Assembly (NCBI GenBank): GCA_000814665.1
Contig: JWIH01000020.1
Span: 62,001 to 126,000 of the forward strand
Direction of reading: 5' to 3'
DNA length: 64,000 nucleotides
Source: Pseudoalteromonas flavipulchra NCIMB 2033 = ATCC BAA-314
GTDB taxonomy: Bacteria; Pseudomonadota; Gammaproteobacteria; Enterobacterales; Alteromonadaceae
This document shows positions 22,501 to 28,671 of this stretch, piece after piece. Under the pieces are notes generated by a model, which ran no database searches, was not told where the DNA came from, and saw only the letters and a program-made list of their open reading frames with translations. Within the stretch, counting starts at the first letter, position 1. Every line of letters starts with the position of its first letter. Both the position numbers and the translations under genes were made by a program.

Positions 22501-22555
22501 CATTTCTGCAAATGATGTAAACGACTTAGCACTGAATTTGAGCTATCGTTTTTAA
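10568..22555 (+). CDS. giant repeat surface protein (cadherin/Ig/tandem-95/Calx-beta) with internal GlyGly-CTERM-like anchor fused to an outer-membrane beta-barrel
   Basis: A 3995-residue protein. A signal-like segment covers about residues 18-45, with start GTG 10568 or ATG 10580. In order, with approximate positions: cadherin-like (125-232); Ig/Big_5-like (233-358); repeats built on FESLTLS and EAQHDSF (511-1110); a short RTX-like GGSGADTI / GNDGNDNF stretch (1154-1180); Ig-like repeats (1528-1740); three copies of a TTPIEGDG unit (1740-2050); putative-Ig (2148-2240); tandem-95/VCBS-like repeats (2241-3098); HYR-like (3100-3180); Calx-beta-like (3180-3280). A calcium-binding DSDGDLIPDD stretch (3388-3416) leads into a choice-of-anchor-U-like domain (3418-3582) and two more cadherin-like units. 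Residues 3778-3797 look like a GlyGly-CTERM signal: GTMGG, a hydrophobic stretch, then RRKK. Unexpectedly the frame continues into a second signal-like segment ending VQA (3799-3818). A roughly 177-residue OmpA-like barrel follows and ends in Phe. Role: adhesin or surface fibre, inferred. Confidence 0.85.
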   Translation: MDKTMDTEYNSAMVFTHSKLQTHIKAALLCSAAIQLPVAVASSTLANAEALQGVAADTTVNQQALDYVQSRLTSKAITVTRDPNWGRLEFLQCTGAPECSALDNQSDCEALTPLCSWDPGTPSNNPPSFNSSASTNFAENDTGTVLDVNADNGDGGSNDSGITYSLSGTDASQFNINSSSGVITFKTAPDYESPGDNGGDNIYNITVTANDGGSSNNTATQNITITVTDIDEVAPTFDGGNSTPNDNATGVSGSSNITIDFNENIALGTGNITIRDVSGSSDFEVFDVATESDGTTTSPSAGRIGITNDKIYINPTNDLTGNRNYAIRIDATAVDDSAGNSFAGISDDTTFNFSTVNTAPAVDLDSTSGSDNSSASFSEGGGAVNIAANAAVTEADGDTITTITVSLTNDQDGASEGLNVSASAQDALTGISGSSDISLQDTISITGATASASEVQTFLQAITYNNTSGTPNETARTVTVVINDGTSNSVSRTATISVSNVTAASSTAASFDTTSGTNLSPAITFTSDDETLSIADTSHIAGSTADGGGGTDTLFVVTGSNLANFTSLANFETLTPDNDGSLTLTEAQHDAFTTINGSGTNQFTISSADGDQTLTGDSDIETYVLGAAMNFTLGGAAQKVTGSSGDDTVNVTGFTPSGILAAGAGTDTLQADNGANISGATLSGFESLTLSDNASVTMTEAQHDSFSTITAAATETITISDVSDGLTGNSAIETYILSAANTFTLGAAGQSVTGSSGDDTVNVGTFTATGTLAGGSGTDTLSISDGGSIAGASVSGFENLSVATGGSATVSVSQLSSFTGTVSGDGTNSLTVSGNGDITTVSALENYTLSDDSTNSRTVTVSSAGHSVTGTSTSDAITFDLGSLTYTGTITGENTTADTLSLSSGADITAASINAVSNLTIASGASVSMTVAQHESFTGNISAAGSETINISGDGDITTFSSVEVYSVGDDSSNTRTITISNGTTDVSATSNDDAVTFNIGGSSYTGDLTGDTNVADLVLASDGADVTGGGFFNIGNLSLSSGATVAIDTANLSDFATAISGAAGSETLKLMDGGAFDFSTTSVSAVEGISIGTNSATTITLTDNFNADGQTVSVANASGSAITSDLVIDASAFSSDVLEITATDLDGSDTITGGSGADTIRPGGGTDTMTGNDGNDNFVGAQSDLNGDTIADLSIGDKITITGVTGLSTNNIRFNGTSTLEVDTNATTFVNPEISISLTNAAGNDLAFTVADSGSDTVITFEVANDEPIFSNLNGGNTFTENGTSIAIDSDVTIADTELDALSGGNGNYDGASLTISRSGGANSQDVFSNTGLLGTLTQGGTLSYDSTEIGTVTTNSAGTLVLTFNSSATSALVDNVLQSIGYGNSSEDPSSSVTLNYTFNDGTADSTGTNQAAVTITPVNDAPTDITLTATSIDQSNTGTAATVATASTTDVESGDSHTYSLVTAGSSDGGTCSANTGNGSFQFSGATLQTQASTSPGDYVICIQTSDGTASYQESFTITVNDDVAPNAPSTPDLDAASDSGASSSDNITNDTTPTFSGTAESGATVKLYSDQVGGGTTVIGTGTATGGNWQITTDPLTAGLSHAIFATATDASTNVSSSSSSLSVTIDNTAPTAPSTPDLTAGSDTGSSNADNITNDTTPTFTGSASTGDTVTLISDLDGVVGSATAAGGAWTITPSSAMTSGTHVITARSTDTAGNITNSNSLSMVIDTSVSVPSITTPIEGDGQINAAEDNDVLIAGSGADANVTVSVSITDGSATLNQNVTSDGSGNWTISGSEFNVSGFSNGELTVSATQTDSAGNISGAASTTVTLDNTAPFAPTITTPIEGDGRVNAAEDNDVLIVGTGAEAGNSVTVTIHDGANSFNRTVTADGSGAWNISGSEFDVSTFNNGTLTVSATQSDAAGNTSSAASTTITLDNSAPSAPAITTPIEGDGLINASEDDDVLIVGTGAEAGNSVVVTINDGANSLDRTVTADSSGEWTISGSEFDVSTFNNGTLTVTASQSDAAGNTSSAASTTVTLDNSAPSGISAAIDQDLINAGNETAFSFTLTGLESAGSFTYEISDGSSSVTSSSAISITGTTHQETGINVTSLNEGTLTLSVTVTDNAGNESSAVTDTVTKKYNVAPVLSGTPATSVNEDSEYDFTPTLTDSDTADTHTFSITNKPSWATFDTQTGKLSGTPDDSHVGTTSNIEISVSDGTDSDTLTAFNIEVVNTNDAPTGQSTSFTIDEGATLTRDFNNGLLSLASDDDLDSNDSLTIVKDTDPQYGTLTLNTDGSFSYVHGGSENHTDSFTYHVEDSANASSPVYTVTINMNAIEDAPTAVNDTLTTLEDASNSVNVLTNDSDPENNMVASSVTIKTQPTKGQLSVNNGVVTFTPTANANGSDSFTYTVKDSTQAESNEATVSITITPVNDLPVAANFTPNIDEDTPTSALAIRASATDVEDTNPTGTIALESQPSKGQAAIDLNNGTITYTPNANETGSDSFTYSILDSEGGKSNIATISVNIGAVNDRPVAGNDTVTTNEDTATTLAILANDSDVEDQGFDGSDVALEDKGDGAGNYDLATVTVGSDGVLAITPKQDQNGTLTFTYTIEDSEGLRSDPATVTVNITAVNDAPVAVNNTAQLLEDGNIEINVLGNDTDVDSQLNAASVAIVSQPQGGSLQILTTGNIVYTPNANFFGNDSFTYTVQDAEGLVSNAATVNITVTSVNDAPFISGVPATSVNEDVAYSFTPTALDTDGDSLTFSVANLPGWANFNDLTGAITGTPSEGQDGTYSGIVITVSDGQADASLPAFSIVVNAVNDAPVISGTPSTTVKQDEAYSFTPTASDVDSQTLMFSVTNLPAWASFDTASGNLAGTPTRDDVGTYSNIIVSVSDGALQASLPAFEINVEPVNAAPVANNMQRTVLEDGTTSFSAEVSDADGDALTMELVSQPQNGVVQIQGTVFSYTPLPNFNGSDVFTYTVSDGEFKSNTASVAMTVTSVNDAPIAVDDSFTFDAVASNQYVLPVLNNDTDPDGGTLRIIGAKASIGSAFIANNILTYQAVQNSQVPIVVTYLIEDDSKARAKANASITINGTGTGNAPSITAPSDLTVNATGLFTKVDLGTAVASDSSGNPLPVSLVRGIPIFAPGKHIVYWQATDNQGQQATASQNLNVNPLVSLQKDSRVAEDRSHSIKVYLNGPAPSYPVTVPYTVSGSADSSDHDLQSGEVVISSGTSASISFNIFADGISEDNETIVISLSDSVNRGAKSTSTVTIVEQNVAPSLSAVVQQNGEERSLITASNEVVTIEAIVADPNPNDLVSVSWQPDAALVNTSNDPFIFEFNPANVAAGIYKVRVTAEDNATPSLSTSRNVFVEIVDSLAPLTGEDSDGDLIPDDQEGYADEDEDGIPDFMDAITDCNVVQEQALESSQFLVEGDPGVCLRKGATVPQNNTGGLQLLESELPADPNANNAGGLFDFIATGLPQPGDVYSIVLPQRKPIPLNAVYRKLIGGEWQDFVIGEGNELLSTQGEPGFCPPPGSNEWTAGLSDGDWCVQLRIVDGGPNDDDGIANGSIVDPGGIAVPISNNAQPVANADSVTIVSGQTIIIDVLENDTDGDNDTLSITGASVDFGVVSIENNQLNYTPPAAFIGNATIQYSVTDGQGGSSNSTATVSIIANQPPQVANDTATSNGAQIVIDVLANDSDPEGGMLSIVSATASQGTVAINIDGTLSYTPKAGFEGVDTINYVVKDEFGATAEGQVSVTVSVKQVTSITNKSSGTMGGMLLLLISALVLRRKKSLLPAFALVSTSCLLSTQVQASNWQVEATFGQSTADSEINASDLNIVNLDEESSSWSIGAFYELVPNWQVGLRYIDLGQGSVEFTGLSADPEQSQMALARVAPVLPEGLALQFNYSKSFADKFVGKMFLGAFNWDYKINSVRDGRFSTRYEDSGTSGYIGGGVHYQLSEALTLGVDFSHYFISANDVNDLALNLSYRF

Positions 22556-22578
22556 GTTTAACTACAAGTTTTAGCATT

Positions 22579-22611
22579 AAAAAGGCCTCAACTACATGTT
22601 GAGGCCTTTTT
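22579..22611 (+). terminator. rho-independent terminator of the giant gene
   Basis: A 14-bp perfect stem (AAAAAGGCCTCAAC with GTTGAGGCCTTTTT), a 5-base loop TACAT and a run of T, 24 bases after the stop of the giant gene. The A-rich 5' arm means it could also work for transcripts from the right. Confidence 0.92.
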
Positions 22612-22761
22612 ATATTGGACGCCACCCAGTGCCAGTGTGTTTCATGATGGAGACATTTTGATGCGAGGCAAGCTTCTTCAATAACTTATTGGAAATCTTC
22701 ATCTGCTTTTAATCGGAAAGTACAATTGGAAAGTACATATGAGGGATGGATAAACATTAAA

Positions 22762-22788
22762 GAAAAAGCTCTCTTGCGAGAGCTTTGG
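22762..22788 (-). terminator. rho-independent terminator of the lipoprotein gene (minus strand)
   Basis: AAAGCTCTC (22765-22773) pairs with GAGAGCTTT (22778-22786) around a TTGC loop. On the minus strand the stem is followed by TTTCTTTAA. It lies about 70 bases past the stop of the lipoprotein gene ending at 22856. The 22556-22855 gap otherwise shows only the terminator at 22579 and nothing gene-like. Confidence 0.75.
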
Positions 22789-22855
22789 GCTATGTTTACT
22801 CTTAATTAGTTTTTTAAAATAACTTTTAGAAGAGGGGGAAAGTTATTGAAATTAA

Positions 22856-23611
22856 CTAGTTAAGAGTAATTTGGAACTTTTCAGATTGTTTTTCCTGAAT
22901 GGCATTTATTCGACTGCCGGATTTAAATTTGGAATCGATAGCGCCTTTTCGGGTACGGAACAATGTTACAGTCGTGTCGCATGGCTTTGTTTTATCCAGT
23001 GTGTCATCATCAAAGCCTGTTAATTCACTCAATAAAATTTTATATTGCCCACCAGACTCTAGTATTTCAGATTCGAAGCTTATAAGGCTTGAGTCGCCAG
23101 TCGTCTTTGTACAAAACGATTTAAATTCGAGAAAAAGCTTGGTATTGATGTCGCTTTCCTCTCTCCACTCGACCAAAATGTCATCATTACGGTTAAATTG
23201 CTCAGAAACTGGAGCGTAAAGTTTTATTGGTGCAGGAAGTTTCACTCTAGAGGTTAATTTTTCATTCTCTTTATCACGAATGAACTCAAGTGTTAGCTCA
23301 GAATTTTTTGCAGTTGCTGTAAAGTAACCTTGATAATCGACATCGAATAGGTCGTGATCTTTTACCAATATCTTCCTTTCATTACCGAGTGTTGCTCTAA
23401 CACTATCACCATCAGAAAGAATGACGTTCGCACCAGAACTACTGTTTAAATTGAACTCAGTAACAACTCGGGAGCCTTCATCATTTGAAGTAACACGAAT
23501 ATCCGCCCAGATTCCTTCTGTTTTTACGACATCTGATTGTGTTGATTCAGTTGAACAACCAATTAGTGATGCTAAAGCAATGCAGCTCGATAAAACGCTG
23601 GCTCGTTTCAC
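22856..23611 (-). CDS. hypothetical lipoprotein
   Basis: The 251-residue protein begins with a lipoprotein signal: MKRASVLSSCIALASLIGCS, with lipobox LIGC and Cys at residue 19. Ser and Thr after the Cys favour outer-membrane sorting. The mature part is mixed beta, with fragments such as DGDSVRATLGNERKILV and KLPAPIKLYAPVSEQFNRNDDILVEW that look like one or two immunoglobulin-like beta sandwiches, and two Cys later in the chain (SFCTK and KPCDT) that could form a disulphide. I do not recognise a family. It has its own terminator and lies convergent to the giant protein gene, so it is probably a single-gene unit. Confidence 0.7.
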   Translation of the reverse strand: MKRASVLSSCIALASLIGCSTESTQSDVVKTEGIWADIRVTSNDEGSRVVTEFNLNSSSGANVILSDGDSVRATLGNERKILVKDHDLFDVDYQGYFTATAKNSELTLEFIRDKENEKLTSRVKLPAPIKLYAPVSEQFNRNDDILVEWREESDINTKLFLEFKSFCTKTTGDSSLISFESEILESGGQYKILLSELTGFDDDTLDKTKPCDTTVTLFRTRKGAIDSKFKSGSRINAIQEKQSEKFQITLN

Positions 23612-23809
23612 GAATATTTCCTTTTCTTCAATATGTGCAAAAAGAGTGTAGCGCTATTTTAATGTTTCTAGAATAGGGTTTAACAATTTATAACAATTTG
23701 TGGTGATGCAAAGTAGAAAGGGAACCTCCATGTTCCTAGATAAAAACGCTGTCATATTATTGCGTAAATATGAAGAAACAATGGAGGTATCTGATTTAAC
23801 TGGCGGTGT

Positions 23810-24889
23810 TTATTGAATATCGGATAGCTTAAGGATATTTGACATCACTTCTTTACCTTCCACATCTTTTAAGCCGATTGTGATTGTGGGATCTGATTGA
23901 GACCAATCAATGTCGATGAACCCATAGTTCACATCATGAGTAAACCCAGATACTCGGTGTTGATTTGGGCTGACTTGTTTCCACTCTTCTGTAAGCCCCG
24001 AGCTGGTGACTTCCCAAAAAGGGTAGCCTTGATGTACTACCTTCGAAATTTCACCCCAGTGTGTATCACCGCTAATCATGATAACACCACCAAGTTTTTC
24101 GCGCGTGATGAAGTTCATAAGGCGTGCTCTATCAGCTGGGTAGTTGGCCCAAGCTTCCCAGCCCGTAAACTCGGGTAATAATTGCAAACTAGAGGCGATA
24201 ATTCGAATGGCGGCAGGTTTTTTTAACTCAGACTGAAGCCATTGCCACTGCTGCTCACCGAGCATACTCGCGTTTAGAACTCGGCTATATGGTCCTCTAT
24301 TTTCTGGCTTACGTTTGTTGTCGTACTCTGATTTTGATACTGACGTTAACGCCGGACGGTTCCATCTCAAGTCGGGCATAATGACACGAATGAGCTGATT
24401 TCCTTGGCCATATTCATACGAAGTATAAATTCCTGAGTCTCTAGTGCGTCGCAAAGAGTTTGCAGGCTCATGCCAAAAGTCTAACATGATCTTTCGTGAG
24501 GCTTCTTTTTGAGAATATTCCAAACCTGCGTCATTTTCACCGTAGTCATGGTCATCCCAAATGGCGATAACTTGAGATTGTTGCCGTAATTCCTGTATAC
24601 CCGCGTTTGCGTCAAGCTTTTCATATTTCTTCTTAAGCACATCCATATCCGTGGTGTCACCATAGATGTTGTCTCCGAGAAAGATAAATAGCTCAGGGTT
24701 CTCTTTATTAATTGCCGCTAATATAGGCATAGGTTTATCTTGATGAGAACATGAACCAAAGCGAATAGTTGACAAAGAAGATTGCTCATTGGCATACACG
24801 TTCATTGCAACAAACGCCATTAAAGGAAATAGTATTAGGCGAGTGAAATGCTTGCGCTCAGCGAGTTTAGGTCGTTTTAGTTTGATCAT
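23810..24889 (-). CDS. phoD: PhoD-like alkaline phosphatase/phosphodiesterase
   Basis: The 359-residue protein has an N-terminal hydrophobic export signal (LILFPLMAFVAMNVYA). Metal-site motifs of the PhoD metallophosphatase family are clear: FGSCSHQ, LGDNIYGDT, AIWDDHDYGENDAG and SGDTHWGE. PhoD enzymes release phosphate from phosphomono- or diesters outside the cytoplasm. Its ATG overlaps the stop of the upstream phosphodiesterase gene by 4 bases (24886-24889), so the two are translationally coupled. With the TonB receptor further upstream, a phosphate-ester scavenging pathway is inferred. The symbol names the family, not proven orthology to Bacillus PhoD. Confidence 0.87.
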   Translation of the reverse strand: MIKLKRPKLAERKHFTRLILFPLMAFVAMNVYANEQSSLSTIRFGSCSHQDKPMPILAAINKENPELFIFLGDNIYGDTTDMDVLKKKYEKLDANAGIQELRQQSQVIAIWDDHDYGENDAGLEYSQKEASRKIMLDFWHEPANSLRRTRDSGIYTSYEYGQGNQLIRVIMPDLRWNRPALTSVSKSEYDNKRKPENRGPYSRVLNASMLGEQQWQWLQSELKKPAAIRIIASSLQLLPEFTGWEAWANYPADRARLMNFITREKLGGVIMISGDTHWGEISKVVHQGYPFWEVTSSGLTEEWKQVSPNQHRVSGFTHDVNYGFIDIDWSQSDPTITIGLKDVEGKEVMSNILKLSDIQ

Positions 24890-26013
24890 TGCGTTATGCC
24901 TTCAAGCGGCGGTGCTATCTTGGGGTTAAAGGTAGAAGGGTTTAGTCCGAGTAATTGAAGTGCAGTCGCGGTAACTTGCGACAAGGTTTGCTCTTGCTTT
25001 GGGATCACTAATCCTTTGGCTTTTATCTTGGGTCCGATTGCTGCAAACCAAACTTGCTCAGAACCTACAATCCCCTCAGGCTGCTTCTCAAGCATGCTGG
25101 GGTAGTTCTTTTTAATCGCTGCTTTTGATGAGTGGTGTCTCCAATCCTCACGAGCCATACCTCGACCGTGATCGGTGGTAATAAGTAGGTAGGTGTTGTT
25201 TTTGTATTGGGGGATTGTTTGTAAGGTTTGCCATAAGTCGGCCAATATTTTATCAGCGCGGTGAATACCTTTGATGTACTCGTCGTAGTTTCCACCGTGC
25301 GCATAATCGTCAGGCTCGCCAAGTGCTAGCATCATCACTCTTGGTTTTTGGGTTTGAAGATAGGCTTTTGCATATTGATACGTAAAGGCATCTAAGCGCA
25401 CAGAGGACCAAGGGCTTGGAACTTGCTCTTGTAATTCATTTAAAAATTGCAGCTTGGGATTAGTTGTGTGTTTTGCAATTTCAAATCCAGCATTTATGTG
25501 CAATTTGCTCCTTTCACGATTAAAAATCGCAGGGAACACGCCCCAGCTACCAAACACGGCAAGATTTGGCTCGAAACTAGGTTGAGATTGCAGCCATTCT
25601 AGAAACGATATATTTGGGTTCGGGTTTTTGTCATTAGAGTCAATATTGGGATCGGCAATACCAGTAATTACTTCGTTGTAACCCGGGTATGAAAAATACC
25701 ATGGATTGGAAACTCGCATTGTTGAGTTTTGTTTTCTATCGCCGAGAATGACGCCGTTTTCGACCACGTATTGCCATAAGAATGGCATTAGCTTTTCACG
25801 GCTTTGTTGAGCGTTGTGCCCTTGAAAAAGTGCATTTAGCGCTTTTGGATCGCTTGTTGATTCTTTATCGGTAACTAACTGATTATCCAATCCGTAGAAC
25901 ACTTCTTGCCATCTAACACCATCTATTGTAACCAGAATAAGGTTCGGATCACTTTGCTTTGCTTGAGTAAAGACACTAAAAGTGAGTATGAATAACCACA
26001 TTGCACGCTTCAT
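24886..26013 (-). CDS. alkaline phosphatase superfamily / type I phosphodiesterase-nucleotide pyrophosphatase
   Basis: About 375 residues, starting with a signal peptide MKRAMWLFILTFSVFTQA. The ATG at 26013 has GGGAGA upstream; a TTG four codons earlier is a poorer start. The core has ILVTIDGVRWQEVF (first metal Asp), SNPWYFSYPGYNEVITG (nucleophile region), GEPDDYAHGG (metal Asp/His) and LLITTDHGRG (metal Asp-His). This is the layout of the alkaline phosphatase superfamily, close to type I phosphodiesterases. It is exported, and overlaps the PhoD gene by 4 bases. It probably hydrolyses an extracellular phosphodiester or nucleotide whose products feed PhoD. Confidence 0.82.
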   Translation of the reverse strand: MKRAMWLFILTFSVFTQAKQSDPNLILVTIDGVRWQEVFYGLDNQLVTDKESTSDPKALNALFQGHNAQQSREKLMPFLWQYVVENGVILGDRKQNSTMRVSNPWYFSYPGYNEVITGIADPNIDSNDKNPNPNISFLEWLQSQPSFEPNLAVFGSWGVFPAIFNRERSKLHINAGFEIAKHTTNPKLQFLNELQEQVPSPWSSVRLDAFTYQYAKAYLQTQKPRVMMLALGEPDDYAHGGNYDEYIKGIHRADKILADLWQTLQTIPQYKNNTYLLITTDHGRGMAREDWRHHSSKAAIKKNYPSMLEKQPEGIVGSEQVWFAAIGPKIKAKGLVIPKQEQTLSQVTATALQLLGLNPSTFNPKIAPPLEGITQ

Positions 26014-26044
26014 TTTATCTCCCAATCCACATTAGGGCATATCT

Positions 26045-26071
26045 GTGTAAAAAGGGCACCGAAGTGCCCTT
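26045..26071 (-). terminator. intra-operon terminator/attenuator after the TonB receptor (minus strand)
   Basis: AAGGGCAC (26052-26059) and GTGCCCTT (26064-26071) form an 8-bp stem with a CGAA loop (TTCG when read on the minus strand, an ultrastable tetraloop). It is followed on the minus strand by TTTTTAC. It lies between the receptor gene and the phosphodiesterase gene, so it may make receptor transcripts more abundant than the enzymes. Confidence 0.75.
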
Positions 26072-26089
26072 ATTTACTTGGTTTTATTA

Positions 26090-28426
26090 TTAAAAAGTGA
26101 GCTTAAAGTTCACAGCCGCGGTGCGTGGAGCACCTATCCATGCAGATTGACCAGCAATACCACCCAAATAACTTTCATCGGTTAGGTTATTGATAGTTAA
26201 TCTTAGCTCCATATTTTCAACACCAGATAGCGGTGAATCAATCGCAACACCGGCATAAAAATCTGAAGTCATATAGCTATCGACTCTTTGAGTATTCTTC
26301 GCATCCATGTAACGTTCGCCCACCCATTTCGTTGAAAGACCTGCGAAATATGGTCCCTCAGCCCAATCAATAGAAATAACGGCTAAATCTTCTGCGGAGC
26401 CAAATACTGTGTTACCCGCCGGGAAGTCATTCAAACCACCAGTGTAGGTGGAGTCGTTATATGTATATGATGCATAAATCCCCCAGCTGTTGGTTACATA
26501 CCAAGTTACAGAAGATTCAAAACCGCTCGACTCGATACCGCCAACATTCACATATGAACCATTAGTGCCAATCAGATAATCAATACCATCTGGTGAATCT
26601 GGAGCAATAAAACTAATTCGGTTATCAAACGTTACATCATAGTAGGTCAGGCTGGCATTAAATTCGGTAGATGAATACCTAAAACCTAAATCAATGTTTT
26701 CAGCAGTTTCAGGCTCGATTTGTTCAAGTGCAGAGGCTTCGCGTTCTAGTACGTTGTCTTTTATAGCTGCAAAGTTTTCGGCATAACCTGCAAATAGTTC
26801 TAGGCCTTCGATTGGCATTGGGGCGACGATCCCTGCGCTTAGTAATGCGTCAGAGTCTGAGTCTAGTGCCACTTTTTGACCGCTAAACTTGTCGACACCT
26901 TCTAACTCGACCAAGAATTTCTTGGCACCAACACGCAATCGAGCCAGGCCAAAGTCTAATTCATCCTCAATGTAGAGCATGGTTGTATCGACATTAAACT
27001 CACGGCTATATTGGATCCAATATGGCGTATGATCAAAATTAGCAGAGACTCGAGCATCAATACGCTTGTGCCAATCTCGCCATTCTTCACGTTGGTAGTC
27101 TTCATACCAAAACCCTGCGCGAATGGTGTTATCCATATCGGCAATTTTACCGTAGAAAGTAAAATCAGCATTGATCCCGAGACGGTCTTTACCGTAGTGC
27201 GTATGTCGATAAGAGCCTACCGGAATCGCGCCTGCACTATAACATGCCGGATCATACTCTTCGTCAGCACCACCGTATGGGAAAGTCAGGCTTGAGGTAC
27301 ATTTTGCATTTGGTTTTAGTGCTTTACCTTCGCTATCAACGAAGTAAATGCGTCCGATAGGACTACCGCCAGTATAAGGCGCAGTACCTGTTACTTCTGA
27401 ATGAGGCTGATTTAATCCGTCGTTGTTGATATCAACTAAATAGGGAGGAACCCAATCACCACGACCTTCATTGGTGTGATAATAGACATTACTCGTTAGT
27501 GCCCAATTAGTTTGTTCATAGGTCGCTTCTATGTAGCCGAAAATGTTTTCGCGGTGCGTACGCCAACCATTGCGGTATACTTGGTCTATATGTGGAATGC
27601 CGGTGATAGTATCCGTTAGTCTATCCCATGCTGGATCTGCTTCAAATTGTTCTTGGCTGACACGTTGGTAGTTTGCTTCAACCACATCGTCATAAGATGC
27701 ATAAGCTTTTACCGTTAGCGGGCCTTTTTGGTGTTTTATTTTAGCGGCTAAATGGTCGCGTTCATTATTCGCGACTTGTTGGATCCAGTCTGAGTTACTT
27801 GAGCTAGAAACGCTGATCCAAGCATAGGTATTCTCAATTATTTCACCGGTTTCATAACGAGCGAAGTACTTTTGCGCTTCAAAGTCACCACTGGTGATAG
27901 AGAGCGTTAAGCCTTGTTTTTCAGTGGGGTCGATGGTTGTGAAGTTAAGTGTACCACCCAATGCCTCATTGGAGCGTGAGGCAATATCAGCGGTACCTTG
28001 AGATACTTGCACTGCACCCAAGTTTTCAGTATCAATGTAACGGTTTGCTTTCGCACCACCACCATAGTTTGAATTACCATTGGCAATGCCATCAACCGTA
28101 ATACCGATTTGCTGCTCGTCTAAACTCAGCTGAAAGCCACGAATAGAAACGGTGGTTGACCAGTCGTCAGAACCAAATGTATCCCCTTCGTTGATGAGTA
28201 CACCAGGTAAATTATCGATAACAGCCAAAGCTGATGTCATAGCAGACTGCTGCTTGCTCATTTCGTCACTTGTTGCGTTATTTGCAAAGGAAACACTTTG
28301 TCCAACAACCGTAACTTCTTCAATGACTTTATCGTCTTTAGTCTTGTCATCGTTAGCGTAGGCGTTAATTGCTAGGGTGGATAATAGTGCGGTAGTGATC
28401 AGGTTTAGCTTGCGTTGCGTTTTCAT
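26090..28426 (-). CDS. TonB-dependent outer-membrane receptor (probably linked to phosphate-ester uptake)
   Basis: The 778-residue precursor has a signal peptide (MKTQRKLNLITTALLSTLAINAYA), a TonB-box-like stretch (IEEVTVVGQ) and a plug domain (LPGVLINEG, VSIRGFQLS, VSQGTADI, ALGGTLNF). A 22-strand-type barrel follows and ends in Phe (VNFKLTF). It acts in the outer membrane and is energised by TonB. The substrate is not readable from sequence. Because an exported phosphodiesterase and PhoD lie directly downstream on the same strand, an organic phosphate compound is likely. A single TGTCATA, like one half of a Pho box, lies about 70 bases upstream of the ATG; on its own it is weak evidence for PhoB control. 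I see no Fur-box palindrome there. Confidence 0.88.
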   Translation of the reverse strand: MKTQRKLNLITTALLSTLAINAYANDDKTKDDKVIEEVTVVGQSVSFANNATSDEMSKQQSAMTSALAVIDNLPGVLINEGDTFGSDDWSTTVSIRGFQLSLDEQQIGITVDGIANGNSNYGGGAKANRYIDTENLGAVQVSQGTADIASRSNEALGGTLNFTTIDPTEKQGLTLSITSGDFEAQKYFARYETGEIIENTYAWISVSSSSNSDWIQQVANNERDHLAAKIKHQKGPLTVKAYASYDDVVEANYQRVSQEQFEADPAWDRLTDTITGIPHIDQVYRNGWRTHRENIFGYIEATYEQTNWALTSNVYYHTNEGRGDWVPPYLVDINNDGLNQPHSEVTGTAPYTGGSPIGRIYFVDSEGKALKPNAKCTSSLTFPYGGADEEYDPACYSAGAIPVGSYRHTHYGKDRLGINADFTFYGKIADMDNTIRAGFWYEDYQREEWRDWHKRIDARVSANFDHTPYWIQYSREFNVDTTMLYIEDELDFGLARLRVGAKKFLVELEGVDKFSGQKVALDSDSDALLSAGIVAPMPIEGLELFAGYAENFAAIKDNVLEREASALEQIEPETAENIDLGFRYSSTEFNASLTYYDVTFDNRISFIAPDSPDGIDYLIGTNGSYVNVGGIESSGFESSVTWYVTNSWGIYASYTYNDSTYTGGLNDFPAGNTVFGSAEDLAVISIDWAEGPYFAGLSTKWVGERYMDAKNTQRVDSYMTSDFYAGVAIDSPLSGVENMELRLTINNLTDESYLGGIAGQSAWIGAPRTAAVNFKLTF

Positions 28427-28671
28427 AATTGTTCCAACTTCTAGGTTAATTGTGATCGCTGAAAGAGTCGGCGCAAGTATGGGGAGCTTTTATGACAATT
28501 CAGGCCATTTTTATTGAACGTTCAATTAATAAAAGTTTAAAGAATTAAGACACAGGGCATACTTGTATTTTATTCGTGAGACGTAAGATCTACATTTGAG
28601 AGTGACTCTGAATAGCAATCAAAGAAAAAGCGGAGTTATTCACAACGAATAACTCGAGGATTAGTTGGGCA

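Noticed and set aside
28480..28510. A complete Pho box upstream of the TonB receptor
   Set aside because: Only one TGTCATA half-site is visible; the second repeat at the proper 11-bp spacing is missing.
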